DNA of 64,000 nt from Cervus elaphus (lineage: Eukaryota; Chordata; Mammalia; Artiodactyla; Cervidae): the NCBI RefSeq assembly GCF_910594005.1, contig NC_057847.1:27565001-27629000 (forward strand). Direction: 5' to 3'. The position numbers and the translations under genes are program-made. Each line of letters opens with the position of its first letter. Positions within the stretch are counted from its first letter, which is position 1. The notes beneath the pieces were generated by a model, which did no database searches, was not told the origin of the DNA, and saw nothing but the letters and a program-made list of their open reading frames with translations. This document shows positions 22,160 through 33,058 of this stretch, in pieces.

Positions 22160-22440
22160 CAGGAATGGCCAGTTGTTCACCAATATCTAATCTCCCTTCC
22201 TAATTATCAGATGATAATTGACCTGGTACTGGCCATCAGAACAAGACTGCACACTTCCCATCTTCCTTTGCTGCTACATGTGACCAAGGTACTAGGTTCT
22301 GGCTAAAGGGATGTGAGCAGAGGGGAATGTACAGCTTCCCAATCGTGCCCTTAAACAGAAGGAGCATGCCTTCTTTTCCTCCTCCTCCCTTCCTCCTGCT
22401 TAAAATGTGGATGTGCGGCTAAGACAGCACTCCGGGGATG
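22160..22440 (+). mobile_element. Probable MaLR-type LTR fragment
   Basis: The segment ctacatgtgaccaaggtactaggttctggc, aagggatgtgagcagagggg, aagg-rich and cctcctgcttaaaatgtggatgtg follows the order seen in LTRs with 'gccatgtgactaagttctggccaatgagatgtgagcagaag...gctggaatgtggatgtg'. Diverged; the family is uncertain. A sister sequence lies at 32515-32935. Confidence 0.5.
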
Positions 22441-22514
22441 GTAGAGCAAAGAGCAGAAAAACCCTTGGTCTCTGACACAGGTTTGGGGAATTCATTCTCT
22501 CATTCCCTCCCAGC

Positions 22515-22720
22515 ATTTGCTTACTTAGCTCCCAAATGTGTGTAGAGCACCTGCCCTGAGCCCAGCATGGGGACGGGCTTTAGAGACATAACAATGAACG
22601 AGGCAAGGGTTCCATCCCTGAAGTAAGTTTGGAGAAGACTGGTCACAGTAAGCAGTATATAAGCGTGAGCTGGTGAAGAAACTCAGAGAGAGCTAAGAAA
22701 TTCTCCTCCAAGTAGTTGAT
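22515..22720 (-). mobile_element. Ancient L2-type fragment
   Basis: tagagcacctgccctgagcccagcatgg, then acataacaatgaacgaggcaagg and a pattern like 'agtaagcagtatataagcgtgagctgg'. It resembles the reverse L2 terminal pattern. Weakly supported. Confidence 0.45.
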
Positions 22721-22933
22721 ATCAAGTGAGAGACCCATACCCAGCTCTCTCGGGGTCTGTAAACAGGTGCACACTATGCCAACTCCACAAGCATAGAGGT
22801 GGCTCTGGGAAAGAAGTCCTAGGATGATAACTTGTTTCTATACCCTCCTTTCTTGGCTTTCATATGAGGGTCACAAAGTTTAGAGACCCTTCCAGAATGC
22901 AGTGATACAGACTGTGCTTTAACAGTTTAAAGC

Positions 22934-23140
22934 TGGCTTCCCAGGTGGTGCAATGATAAAGAATCCACCGGCTAAGCAGGAGATGCCAGAGATGCGGGCC
23001 TGATCCCTCGGTCAGGAAGATCCCCTGGAGCAGGAAACGGCAACCCACTCCAGTATTCTTGCCTGGGAAATCCCATGGACCAAGGAACCTGGTGAGCTAC
23101 AGTCCATGAGGTCACAACTGAGTGACTGAGCACACACACA
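22934..23140 (+). mobile_element. Bov-tA SINE
   Basis: Forward Bov-tA: ggcttcccaggtggtgcaa head, body, and a short BovB tail (aggtcacaactgagtgactg) with part of the usual 'agagtcggacac' missing, then a cacacacaca end. Confidence 0.93.
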
Positions 23141-23279
23141 AAGCAAGAATGACTTTAACTGACCCCCAAGAGCACCCCCCTCCCCTCCCCCAACAGTCCC
23201 TACCCCCACACCTCTGGTGGCCGCTGCTGTTCTTTCATTCAAACTGCTGGGCTGTGAATCAGCCTCATCTCCCACAGCC

Positions 23280-23620
23280 TCTCACCCGACCTTGCTCCAA
23301 TCAAACTCAACCTCTGGTTGTGTCCTAAACACACCTTTTGCTTTTCAGCTTGTGGGCTTTTGTTCAAATTGTCCCTGCCCCTAGAAAGCCCTTCCCCAGG
23401 TTGTCTGATGGAATTTCAAATATCATGAGGATTTTTTGATCCTGCGAGCAGAAAGTGTTCACATACATACACCTGGACGCTTAAGAGTCTCCTTGTTCCC
23501 ACCAGACTGTAAGCTCCTCAGACCAGAGGCTGTGTCTCTGTGTCTAACTCATCCTGATGCCCTTAGTGCAAAGCTTAGCATGTGGAAGGGGCTTAACACA
23601 CATCCGTTGGATTTTATTAT
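23280..23620 (+). mobile_element. L2 LINE 3' fragment
   Basis: caaattgtccctgcccctagaaagcccttcccc corresponds to the L2 'ctgttccctctgcctggaatgctcttccc' block. The end has ccagactgtaagctcctcag, ttagcatgtggaaggggctta and the expected terminal sequence. Confidence 0.75.
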
Positions 23621-23939
23621 GCTGAATTATATCTCTCGGGGCATGATAACAGAGCAAAATGGCACAAAAGGAGGAGCCGGGGCATGGAGACAATGGGCTC
23701 ACCTTGACAGTGTAACACTGGTTTCCTCGTAGGTAAAAGTGGGATAATAACAAAACTCCAGTCTGCTGCAGGGGGAAAGAGTGGATATCTGGAGACAAAG
23801 ATTTCCTTTGAAGTGAGTGACGTCAATGTTGCATATATCCCTTCTGACGCACTCCACAGCACAGCCGTCCACAGCTCTCTTGCTAGAAAAGAAAGATGCA
23901 GATGCTAGTGGACAGCTAGCCATCTCTGCCACATAAACA
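23621..23939. other. Unique sequence, possible MIR trace
   Basis: The stretch tggtttcctcgtaggtaaaagtgggataata (about 23717-23747) is MIR-like. Otherwise nothing is recognised. Confidence 0.4.
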
Positions 23940-24232
23940 AACTATAAAGGAAATGAATGATAACATTTAACTACATTAACTTAAAAATTCTCTTCAACAA
24001 AGTCAACAAAAAGGTTTAAAAGGTGAGCATCAGGCAGGAGGAAAATGTTAGCAACATATATAATTGACAAAAATTAGTATCTAGAATCTATGAATTCTTT
24101 CAAATCAATAAGAAAAAGAAAAAACAACAGAAAAGTTGTAACGGAAAAGGCAAAAGATGTAAACAAGCAGTCCTCAGAAGAAACTCAAGTGACCAATACA
24201 CATGTGAGAAAAATAATCAGCCTCGTGAATAA

Positions 24233-24611
24233 TTGCTGCTGTTGTTGTTTAGTCACTAAGTCCTATCCAACTCTTTGGGACCCCATCAACTGCAGCACAT
24301 CAGGCTTCCCTGTCCTTCACCATCTCTTGGAGCTTGCTCAAACTCATGTCCATTGAATTGGTGATGCCATCCAACCATCTTATCCTTTGTCACCCCCTTC
24401 TCCTCCTGCCTTCATCTTTCCCAGCATTACGGTCTTTTCCAATGAGTCAGCTCTTCACAACAGCTGGCCAAAGTACTGGAGCTTCAGCTTCAGCATCAGT
24501 TCCTCCAATGAATATTTAGGGTTGACTTCCTTTAGGATTGACCGGTTTGATCTCCTTGCTGTCCAAGGGACTCTCAAGAGTCTTCTCCAGCACCACAATT
24601 CAAGAGCATCA
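24233..24611 (-). mobile_element. BovB LINE 3' end, inside old L1
   Basis: Reverse BovB: ttgtttagtcactaagtc end, caggcttccctgtccttcacc, ccagcattacggtcttttcc, gtactggagcttcagcttcag, to caagagtcttctccagcacc. The minus-strand frame (24455-24706) keeps the motifs RRLLRVPWTARRSN and LMLKLKLQYFG. A weak taatt duplication flanks it. Confidence 0.93.
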
Positions 24612-25235
24612 GTAATTACGGAAAGGCAAATTAAAACCACAGATACCATTTCACAACCATCAGCTTTGCAGAAATTTTTAATCTGCAACACTAGAATACA
24701 GAGCAAGGGAACTCAATCACTACTGGAAGTTGTATAAATTAGTGCAGCTGTTTTAGAGAATTTGATGCTATTGAGAAAAGTCAAAGTGCACATATCACAT
24801 GACCTAACCATTCCACCTTTAGACTGGTATGCTGGAAAAACTCCTGCACCTGGGCACAAGGAGACTGTGCAAGGACATTCATAACATTGTGTGCAATAGC
24901 AAAATAAAAGTATTACAAGCAACCTGAATGTTCATAAACTGGAAAAAAGAATAAACAAACTGTGATGTGTTAACACAGTGGAACACTTTATAGTCACTAA
25001 AAATAATTAGAGCCACACAGATTAATATAGATGGACCTCACAAATATAACTCTGAACAAAAAGAGGAGGTTGCCAAAGAATCACATAGGATGATGCTACG
25101 CATAAAGCTTGAGACTATGTCCAACAACTCCATATTTTGTTTAGGGATACACAAATTTGTGGTGGAAATAGAAAAGAATGCCTGGAAGGATGAACACAAA
25201 ATTCAGAATGCTAGTTTCCTAAGGGCAGTGGGAAA

Positions 25236-25433
25236 GGGCTTTCTTGGTGGCTCAGTGGTAAAGAATCTGCCTGCTAATGCAGGAGATGTGGGTTCGATCC
25301 CTGGGTCGGGAAGATCCCCTAGAGGAGGAAATTGCAACCCACTCCAGTATTCTGGCCTGGAAAATCCATAAACAGAGGAGCCTGGTGGGCTACAATCCAT
25401 GAAGTTGCAAAAACTGAGTGAGGAAACAACAAC
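25236..25433 (+). mobile_element. Bov-tA SINE, inside old L1
   Basis: Forward Bov-tA (gggctttcttggtggctcag to aaaactgagtgagg) with an aacaacaac tail. Flanks taagggcagtggga (25220-25233) and aaaggacagtggga (25434-25447) form a target-site duplication with two changes. Confidence 0.95.
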
Positions 25434-25659
25434 AAAGGACAGTGGGACAGGGAAGGAGGAAGATACAGTCAGGGTGAGTGCTTGGGGGAATTCAACTGAA
25501 TTGATTATAGTTTATTTCTTGAAAAGGGAGGGAGGTAGGTACACAAGTACATTTTAATCCTTTTTTTTACATTTAATCCATTTTTAATCCTCTTTATATG
25601 TCTAAAAATATTTCACAATAAATTTACATCCTGTTTTAAGAGAAGGGATTAGTAGCATA

Positions 25660-26126
25660 TGGACACAAGACAGTCCCAATGACCCTGGCCTCCTGGTAGT
25701 CACATCCTTGTGCAGCGACCTCCCTTAAGTGATGATGTGTGTCTTCTGACACTAGGTTATAACAGACTTTGGAGCTCCTGCCTTGTTCTCTTGCACCACC
25801 TCCTCTAGGTAAGCTGTCTGCCACGCCAGAAGGTACTCATGTAGCTCTGTGCAGAGGCACACAGGGAGAGGAACTTCCCACCAGCAACTTGCACCACCTT
25901 GCCAGCCACGTGTTTGAGCCACTTGGGAGTCCGACCTTCCAGCCTCAGTCAAGGACTGCAGCCCAGGTGACATCCGACTGCAGCCATGACAGACCTGGAG
26001 CCAGGAGCCCCCAGCCAGCTGCTCTGAACTCCATACCCACAGACACTATGGGAAGAAATAAATGATGCTTGTATTCAAGCTCTATGGTTTGGGGTGATCT
26101 GTTATGCAGCCATAGATAACTACTGC
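25660..26126 (+). mobile_element. MLT1-type MaLR LTR
   Basis: The 3' half matches an MLT1 LTR: ccttccagcctcagtcaagg, tgcagcccaggtgacatccg, ccaggagcccccagccagctgctctg, gggaagaaataaatg (poly(A) signal), then ggtttggggtgatctgttatgcagccatagataac at the 3' end. Confidence 0.8.
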
Positions 26127-26454
26127 GGGGTTGTATTGAGTGAGCACCAGGTTCCTTCAGACATAGGCTTCTTGGATTCCTCCCACCCCTAACTCCATTC
26201 ATCCAATCACTCAATCACTCAACTACTGTGGAGAAGAAATTTCAAAAGCCTTAGGATCACTTCTAACTCTCTTGGGGATCCAGTCCTGGGCTAGAAACAC
26301 TCCCAAGAGTTAATAATTCAGATTTAGTAATTTTTAGTTTTACCTCGAAGAGATTCAGTGCATGAAAGAGATCCCCCATCCTTAACTTAATGCCATTGTA
26401 GAAAGCACAAGAAGAGTCTCCAGAGGGAGAGGGTCTTGTGCTTTAACATGAGGT
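26127..26454. other. Unique sequence
   Basis: No gene or repeat family recognised. Confidence 0.45.
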
Positions 26455-26464
26455 TATGTTTCCA

Positions 26465-26693
26465 AGGGGGCATCCCAGGGGGCTCAGTCATAAAGAATCT
26501 GCCTGCCAATGCAGGAGACTTAAGAAATGCGGGTTCAATCCCTGGGTCAGGAGGATCTCCTGAAGAAGGAAATGGCTACCCACTCCAGTATTCTTGCCTG
26601 GAGAACCCCATGGACAGAGGAACCTGGAGGGCTACAGTCCATGGGGTCGAAAAGAGTTAGACACTACTGAAGCGACTTGGCACAGCATGGCAC
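26465..26693 (+). mobile_element. Bov-tA SINE with TSD
   Basis: Forward full-length Bov-tA (gggcatcccagggggctcag to gagttagacactactgaagc). A perfect 9-base duplication atgtttcca lies at 26456-26464 and 26694-26702. Confidence 0.96.
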
Positions 26694-26702
26694 ATGTTTC
26701 CA

Positions 26703-29384
26703 TAAGCATAGATTCTGGGACTGTAGTTGCTATGAAGTAGTAAAGTGCTGGACTGTATGTTTTAGCATACATATCCCCCTGAAAAGACTTCTTCCACTTG
26801 CCACAAATTTACTAGCTACTACATTTTTACTTCTCCGTCTGAACCACACAAACTACTGATCACTTGCCAGATCAGTAGGGTCTAGAAAACACGAAGACTG
26901 ACCCATAGCCAAATACACTTAAGAATCAGCCTATCAGCAAAGACACGTCCCACAAAAATAGAACACGAACAAAATCTGAAAGAGGCTGGTTGTGGGCAAG
27001 TGCAGGTATATGCCAGCTCTGTGACCGCAGTTAAACGTGACGTGCATCCCCATGGGTGGATCCTGACGTGACACTGAGGGGAAAGAAACACAGCCTGCTG
27101 GGCTTAGGAAAAAAGCTCAACTGCCAGCAATGCTCCTTCTCAGTGCACTGTCTCCCCTTAAAGGTGCTTTGCAATTTTGCATTTACTTGGTATGATGAAA
27201 AGTCACTGACCTGGAGTGAGAAGACCTGGGCAGGGGGAGGCTATAATTTGGGCTTCTTTTGTAGACTCCAGCTAACATAAAGACAACTTTACTGAAAGGA
27301 ACCCAAAGTAACTCACAGGATGGAAAGAAGAGCTCAACAGTCAAGCTTTGAGCCATCCTGGGATCAGGTAACAAGAAGCCACCGCCCTTCTCTTTACATG
27401 GTTTCAACAACTTCTTCCCCCAGCCCAAGAGATTCAACTGTCCAGCAAAAAGAGTCCAGAGGCCCAGCTAGAGCTAAATGCTCAACCCTGGCAGTGAGGG
27501 ATGAAAGGGATTGGAAAGATGGGGCAGTGTTGTGACTGACAGTCCCACCAGAATGCAATGATTAAGGAAAAGTCAGTTTCCTAGAGAAAGGGATGCTGGG
27601 CTGGCCAGCAAGAGCTATCCAGTCACTGTCTAGCCTTATATGCTCACAGGTCATGCACCTATGAGAGTTGCTTTTAAATCTCTGCAAATATTAAGTTCTT
27701 GCTCATCATCTCTTCTTGGATGTAGAAGCAAGAGCCTTTCCTTCTGACATCCCTGCCCCTCAGAGGCCTGGAAGGAGCTACAGCAACCCCGGGGGCACTA
27801 GATCCCGCAGGTCCAGAGCTATGAGCCCCAGTCACAGCTGTCATCAAGCAGGGAAACCAGTCAGTTGCTCCCAGAAGAGTCGTCTGAACCAATAATCTGA
27901 GGTTTAGAAGAAATGCAACTGCTTGGCCTTTATGGGTGGGGTGTCTCTAAAGTGACCACTTGTGTCTCCCTCATCATCTCTGAGACCCTCTCCTGTATGG
28001 AGCACCCGCAGTGTAAGGCAGGATGATACAGTTTCCAGCCCTGCCTGCAGCTCAGGCTGTGCTGCCAAGGCAAGTAAAAAAAAAAAAAAAAAAAACAGCC
28101 AAAAGAGTTATAAAGAAATCGTAGCAAACCTTTCATCAGGTCACGTGGTGCAGACTGCTTTTCCCTTTCACTCCAAATGCTGTTTCCAGAGAGCTGGCAG
28201 ACTGACAGACCTCTCTCTCCCACTCGCCTACCTCCCCCATCCCCTTTGAGGTCCTCGATTTGTAATTTTTTCTTTTTTCTGGTTCTCTCCTCCTCACTGG
28301 CTCCATTTCTTCTCAATCACAAATAGAATGTTGGCAAATAGAGATGAGGAGGAATCAACGTTTTGGAGACAGGATGGGGAGAAGTGGGAGGTTGCAAAGA
28401 AAGCCAAACGCAGCCTTGAACAGCCTTGTGGAATCTTCTCTCATCCTTCATCTCAGACATGATCGCTGGGGAACTGAGAACAATGAAGAACCACGAAGAG
28501 CGGTGACCAGGTGGGGTTATAGCCCCACCTAGGAGTTCCCTTTCAGACCCCCCCCCCCAGGAACACAGGTGCACTCCAATGCTCACCCTGCTACTACAGA
28601 CCTGTTCAGTGACCTTCCCTCCTCCTCTGGGTCCTGGAGGGAGAATTTTCTTTGTTCCCGATCCTTAGAATGGTAATGATTTTCCTTTTCATCCCTGAAA
28701 CTTGCAATGTCGCCATGGGAGACAAATGCATCAGTGTTAGTAATCCTCAGATGAAAGGTACTTTACACGTGTGAAAGAACGAGCTTTAATTTCGTCTCTC
28801 GGGTATATGGTGAGGATTAATTAGTTAATCTTAGCAAAGTGCTATAATTGGCAGGAGGAATTACCAAAACCCTGGGGAAGGAGTAGCTTCAACTGTAGTC
28901 ACTTCAAACTGCTCTGCTGCAAATAGCAGCTGAGGCAGGGGTTCTGGTCTCTCAGATGTCACAGACTGTCTCACTTTCCAGCAACGCTCTAGACTATACG
29001 TGCCTGGTCAGGGGTGAAAAGGTGAAAATAACTTTGGGAGCAGGGGTGAGGAGAGACACTGATGTACAGAGAAAAGTCAGGGCCTGAATCAGTCTCTGAT
29101 TCTCTTCTCACCATTGACCCTCACCTGAGCCCGCGAGCGTATCTGTGTGAAATGGGGCAAGTGGGGCCTGACCCAGCACAGGGCTGCCCTCAGGAGGACA
29201 AGGAAGGCTCCCCGGCTCAGGACATGCAGCAGACAGATCCTGAACCCCTCCCCATGTTCTCATTTGTAAGATTAAGAGAGTGAGCCGATGTTTAGGTACT
29301 GTAGACAGTACCACATGTACACAGCAAGAGCCTGTGCCTATCCAGCACTTAGGGCGTGACAGCCATTCTCCTGTGCCTTCACTC
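26703..29384. other. About 2.7 kb of repeat-poor sequence
   Basis: No gene or RNA recognised. Landmarks are an A run of about 20 at 28077-28095, which I could not tie to an upstream retrocopy, and an 11-C homopolymer at 28548-28558. Short frames in this stretch are low-complexity or featureless. Confidence 0.45.
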
Positions 29385-29606
29385 CTATTAACTCGGCGAT
29401 CATGGCAGCCCATAAAGCTAAGAGGTTATTTTCCCCACCTTTCAGAGGTGGTAATGATTATGTTTGAAGTCAGGTGGTCAGGTCCTACAGCCCACGCTTT
29501 TTTAAGAAACTTTTTTCTGTATATTGGAGTAAAGCTGACAAATGATGTTGTGTTAGTTTCAACTGTAGACAGAGTGATTCAGTTATACATACACATGTAT
29601 CTATTC

Positions 29607-29907
29607 CTAAAGGAAATCAGTCCTGAACATTCATTGGAGGGACTGATGCTGAAGCTGAAGCTCCAGTACTTTGGCCACCTGATGTGAAGAGCGGACTCGC
29701 TTGAAAAGACCCTGATGCTGGGAAAGATTAAAGGCAGGAGGAGAAGGGGATGGCAGAAGTGAGATGGTTGGATGGCTTCACCAACTCGATGGACATGAGT
29801 CTGAGCATGCTCTGGGAGTTGGTAATGGACAGGGAAGCCTGGCATGCTGCAGTCAATGGGGTCGTAAAGAGTCGGACCTGACTGAGCAACTGAACTGAAC
29901 TGAACTG
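29607..29907 (+). mobile_element. BovB LINE 3' end, nested in L1
   Basis: Forward BovB from ctaaaggaaatcagtcctg to gagcaactgaactgaactg. The first part translates as the BovB stretch with LMLKLKLQYFGHLM, followed at once by a stop (tga near 29685). Confidence 0.94.
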
Positions 29908-30270
29908 GTTCATTTTTAAATTCTTTTTCTTCTAATATTCATTTTAAATATTCTTTAAATACAGAATATCGAGCAGAGTTCCCTGTGCTATACAGTAGGT
30001 CCTTGTTGATTATCTATCTATTTTAAATATAGCAGTGTATACATGTCAACCCCAAACTCCCTAACTATCCCTTCCCCCAACTCTTCCCCTCTGGTAACCA
30101 GAAGGTTTTTCTTTAAGACTGTAAGTTTGTTTCTATTTTGTAAATAAATTCATTTGTATTATTTTTTTTTTTAGATTCCACATTTGATATTTCTCTTTCT
30201 TTATCTGACACTTCACTCAATAATAGCATGTTGCTGCAAATGGCATTATCCCATTCTTTTTAATGACTAA

Positions 30271-30415
30271 GATGGCTGGATGGTATCACCGACTCGATGG
30301 ACATGTGTTTGGGTAAACTCCGGCAGTTTGTGATGGACAGGGAGGCCTGGAGTGCTGCGATTCATGGGGTTGCAAAGAGTCGGACACAACTGAGCGACTG
30401 AACTGAACTGAACTG
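30271..30415 (+). mobile_element. BovB/BovA 3' end, nested in L1
   Basis: Forward BovB 3' end, about 145 bases: gatggctggatggtatcacc, acatgtgtttgggtaaactcc, gagtcggacacaactgagc, ending in the aactgaactgaactg repeat. The host L1 resumes with attccattgtacacagac. Confidence 0.93.
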
Positions 30416-30618
30416 ATTCCATTGTACACAGACACCACATCTTCTTTATCCATTCTTCTGTCAAAGGACATTTAGGTTACTTCTGTGTCTTGACTCTTGT
30501 AAACAGTGCTACAGTGAACACTGGGATGCTTGCATCCTTTCAGACCATGTTTTTCTCCAGGTTTATGCCCAGGAGCTACAACCCACATTTTTAACTATTA
30601 CATTATGCTGCCTCCTTA

Positions 30619-30761
30619 CTTACAGATATTCATGTATTTATTTGGTTGTGCTGGGTCTTAGCTGTGGCATGTGGGATCTAGTTCCCTGACTAGGGATTGA
30701 ACCCAGGCTCCCTGCACTGGGAATGCAGGGTCTTAGCCACTGGACCACCAGGGAAATCCCC
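30619..30761 (-). mobile_element. CHR-type tRNA-derived SINE with TSD
   Basis: Reverse cetartiodactyl CHR-type SINE: gttgtgctgggtcttagctgtgg, gtgggatctagttccctgac, gggattgaacccaggctcc, agccactggaccaccaggg. A perfect 14-base duplication atgctgcctcctta lies at 30605-30618 and 30762-30775, fixing its borders. Confidence 0.94.
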
Positions 30762-30775
30762 ATGCTGCCTCCTTA

Positions 30776-31527
30776 AGGAAAAATCTCTTCATGAATCTCT
30801 CTGTTCACGAAGAACCCAGAATGAGGGGAAAATATTCTAAAAGTACCAAATGTGAAACTCTTGGAGGCTCTCCACAATTTAAGCCTAAACTCACAGAAAG
30901 AGACAGCACTGTTATTCTTCCAGGTGTCTGAACTACTGTAGCACATAAAAAGGAGATTGGGAGTACAACAGCTATCTCCTCTGAGCTTTTAACAGTCTTA
31001 AAGTGAGTTACATGTTGCCTTTTAAACCTAGATTGTATCCTTAAACTAAAATAACAGTTGTTTAGACGACATCGATGCTTTTGGCAGTCTCTTAGCAAAG
31101 CTGGCCAATTATGTGAACCCAAAACACTAAGCTTATCTGGTTTGCAAAAGCCATTTGGAGACTTAAGTGCATTCATATGAGTAGCTTTTCAAGGGAATCT
31201 GAAAAAGAAATCTAAGCACAAGACTTTTTATCTGCTCTTGTCTGGCTCCCCATTCTAATACATCAATCAGTCAATGAACAGTTGATATTCGCATGGTGCA
31301 CTGGGTAGATATGAGGTCCATGGTTATGCCCCCAAACAGCAATTATTTATGTCAGTACCTGACTTTTATTTGCTCTCTTTTTCTCAGTCCAGTTTCTTCT
31401 AAAACAAGCAGCGCATTTAATAAGCAAACTCTTAGGTGAATTTCTTGCATTTATACTCACTCATGAGAAAGCCTACATTTTGGCTGTCCTAGGTCGGTGA
31501 GTCGGAAGCCAGTGAGGTGTAAGGATT
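30776..31527. other. Unique sequence
   Basis: No gene or repeat family recognised. A 123-codon minus-strand frame (30805-31176) has no domain pattern I can identify. Confidence 0.45.
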
Positions 31528-31648
31528 CTCTGTGCTGTGCTGTGCTTAGTCACTCAGTCTCGTCCAACTCTTTGTGACCACAGAGACTATAGCCCGCCAG
31601 GCTCCTCTGTCCATGGGGATTCTCCAGGCAAGAATACAGGAAGGAGTC
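31528..31648 (-). mobile_element. Truncated Bov-tA SINE
   Basis: Reverse Bov-tA tail and centre only: cttagtcactcagtctcgtcc, ggctcctctgtccatgggg, ccaggcaagaatac. The tRNA-like head is missing, so it is truncated at its 5' end. A gtgct tandem (tgtgctgtgctgtgc) precedes it. Confidence 0.9.
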
Positions 31649-31654
31649 TCTGGG

Positions 31655-31770
31655 CTTTGTTAAATCTGATTCTGACTCTGTAGGTCTGGGGTGGGGCTGA
31701 GGTCCTGCATCTCTAATAATTCCTCGGTGACACTGATGCTGCTGGTCCCCTACTCAGATTGAGAATCTAC
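31655..31770 (+). mobile_element. MER5A DNA transposon fragment
   Basis: gtaggtctggggtggggctgaggtcctgcatctctaa, then tgacactgatgctgctggtcc and gattgagaatctac. This is a clear MER5A 3' half; the truncated Bov-tA sits at its left end. Confidence 0.88.
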
Positions 31771-32334
31771 CTCTTATACCTCAGTGAATGGACAAGAGCA
31801 GCAGCTTTGGTGACAAGCCAATCTGACTAGGAGTCATCAGAGGTGGTGCCTTTGTAGCATATTTCAAGGACTCTGCTTGGAAATGACCTTCCAAAACAGG
31901 GGGAAAAAAGCCTGCCACCCAAAGTAAGTTACTCCTTCAAGTTCTTAATGTAGATGAAGAGAGAGATCAATTTATTCCAGGTTTTGGTGAGGATAGGCAC
32001 TGAGGGTACTATGGGGTGTTGGGGACACCATGAGGGGAGCTAAGGGATGCAGAAATGGGGAGGGACCAGGAATGATGGAGGGAAGGCTGGACCTGGGGAC
32101 CAGAGGAGATGCCACAGGTGTACCGTGCCTTCCACCAGTGATGGAGGATCCTGATGAAGGGCAGATTGGCCTTGGGCTTACAGTCCTGCCCAACTTTCCT
32201 GCACATGTAGCTTCAATAAGGGGTTTTCCTGATACAGAAAGAGAACCAAAGCTTAGAGCTGGAGACTGCATGAAGCTTCTGATAAGAAGGAGAAAGCAGC
32301 AGCCGGTGACTTCAGGGGGAGGGGGGGATCTGAT
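31771..32334. other. Unique sequence
   Basis: No recognised family. Frames of up to 164 codons (plus, 32030-32524) and 142 codons (minus, 31972-32400) overlap each other and show no domain. The plus frame runs on through a MIR, so neither is likely coding. Confidence 0.45.
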
Positions 32335-32445
32335 AATACAGCACTTAAGAACACAGGCCCTGGATCCAGGTGAGCTGGGTTCAAATCCTGCCCCAGTCAC
32401 CCACCAACTATATGTCTTGGGGCTTTGCTTCCTTGCTGGTCAAAC
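32335..32445 (+). mobile_element. MIR SINE, core part
   Basis: cagcacttaagaacacaggccctgg, gctgggttcaaatcctgcccc and tatgtcttggggctttgc match the forward MIR 5' half and core. Confidence 0.85.
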
Positions 32446-32514
32446 AAGATGTGAAGAAATTAAGAATTTACTCCAATATCCACTCCCATCTTCTTCCTTA
32501 GAACTCAAATATTT

Positions 32515-32935
32515 ACATTGCTGACTGTGAAACAGTAAGATTAGATTTCTCAGCCTCCCTTGCAGCTAGATACAAACATGTAACTAAATTCTAACCAATG
32601 AAATATAAGCAGAAGTATTGTTTGGATTTCTAAGAATAAGAAAAGGTGGTCCCTTCACTCTCCTTTCCTGCTTCTTGCTACCTGAAACAGAGATGTGATG
32701 ATGGGAGCTATTGAGGTAAACATGAAACTATAAGCTCCATATGGTGGAACAGAAAGATAGATCTCTCTCATGACACCATGGAGCCGCCATGTCAGTAGCA
32801 GCCCAGCCTACTTCTAAGTATTTTATTTTATTTTTTTTTTTACATGGGAGAAAAATTAACTTCTATCTTATTTAAGCCATTATTGTTTAGGATATTTCTG
32901 CATAAGCAGCTGAACTTAATATTAACTGATACAAA
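32515..32935 (+). mobile_element. Probable MaLR-type LTR
   Basis: tcccttgcagctagatacaaacatgtaac, ctaaccaatgaaatataagcagaag, catggagccgccatgtcagtag, taacttctatcttatttaagcc and gcagctgaacttaatattaac follow the order of MaLR-like LTRs ending in 'gtttaagccactgt...cagctgaacctaatcctaac'. A T-rich run sits inside at 32820-32843. Confidence 0.65.
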
Positions 32936-32944
32936 GATAAGATT

Positions 32945-33058
32945 AGCAACTACCTCACCCTGTGTTTGTGAGAACTAAATGAGAGAATGAGCATAAAATT
33001 CTTAGCACAATTCCAAGCATGCAGTAAGTCTCAGTAATTGTTTGTTATTATTATTTAG
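32945..33058 (+). mobile_element. MIR SINE 3' half
   Basis: ctacctcaccctgtgtttgtgagaactaaatgagagaatgagcataaa and agcacaattccaagcatgcagtaag match the forward MIR 3' half, with a ttattattattta end. Confidence 0.8.

Larger units (their letters stand above)
23940..25640 (+). mobile_element. Ancient L1 (ORF2 end and 3' UTR), twice interrupted
   Basis: Forward old L1. The ORF2 C-terminal part is recognisable as cctcagaagaaactcaagtgacc, acatgtgagaaaaataatcag, aggcaaattaaaaccacagatacc, ctcctgcacctgggcac and aacctgaatgttcataaactgg. The 3' UTR includes acttcatagtcacta-type wording and a terminal A/T-rich end near 25640. It is interrupted by BovB (24233-24611) and Bov-tA (25236-25433). The frame is fully decayed. 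Confidence 0.8.
29504..30575 (-). mobile_element. Cetartiodactyl L1, 5'-truncated, with TSD
   Basis: Reverse L1 3' region: acaaatgatgttgtgttagtttc, gtgattcagttatacatac, ttccctgtgctatacagtagg, ttgctgcaaatggcattatc, ccacatcttctttatccattc. The target-site duplication is long but aged: ctacagcccacgctttttt (29485-29503) against ctacaacccacatttttaa (30576-30594). Two BovB-type insertions lie inside it. Confidence 0.88.
29385..30618 (-). mobile_element. MIR SINE split by an L1 insertion
   Basis: The left part (29385-29503) has the reverse-MIR outline, ending tcaggtggtcaggtcctacagcccac. The right part (30576-30618) resumes with aacccacatttttaactattacattatgctgcctcc, matching MIR 'agcccatgctcttaaccactatgctatactgcctcc'. 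Everything between is a later L1 with its own nested insertions. Confidence 0.75.

Noticed and set aside
28077..28095. A run as the tail of a processed pseudogene
   Set aside because: No upstream coding similarity and no flanking target-site duplication could be found.
32030..32524. 164-codon plus-strand frame
   Set aside because: It runs from unique DNA straight through a MIR SINE and overlaps a 142-codon minus-strand frame; no protein pattern is visible.
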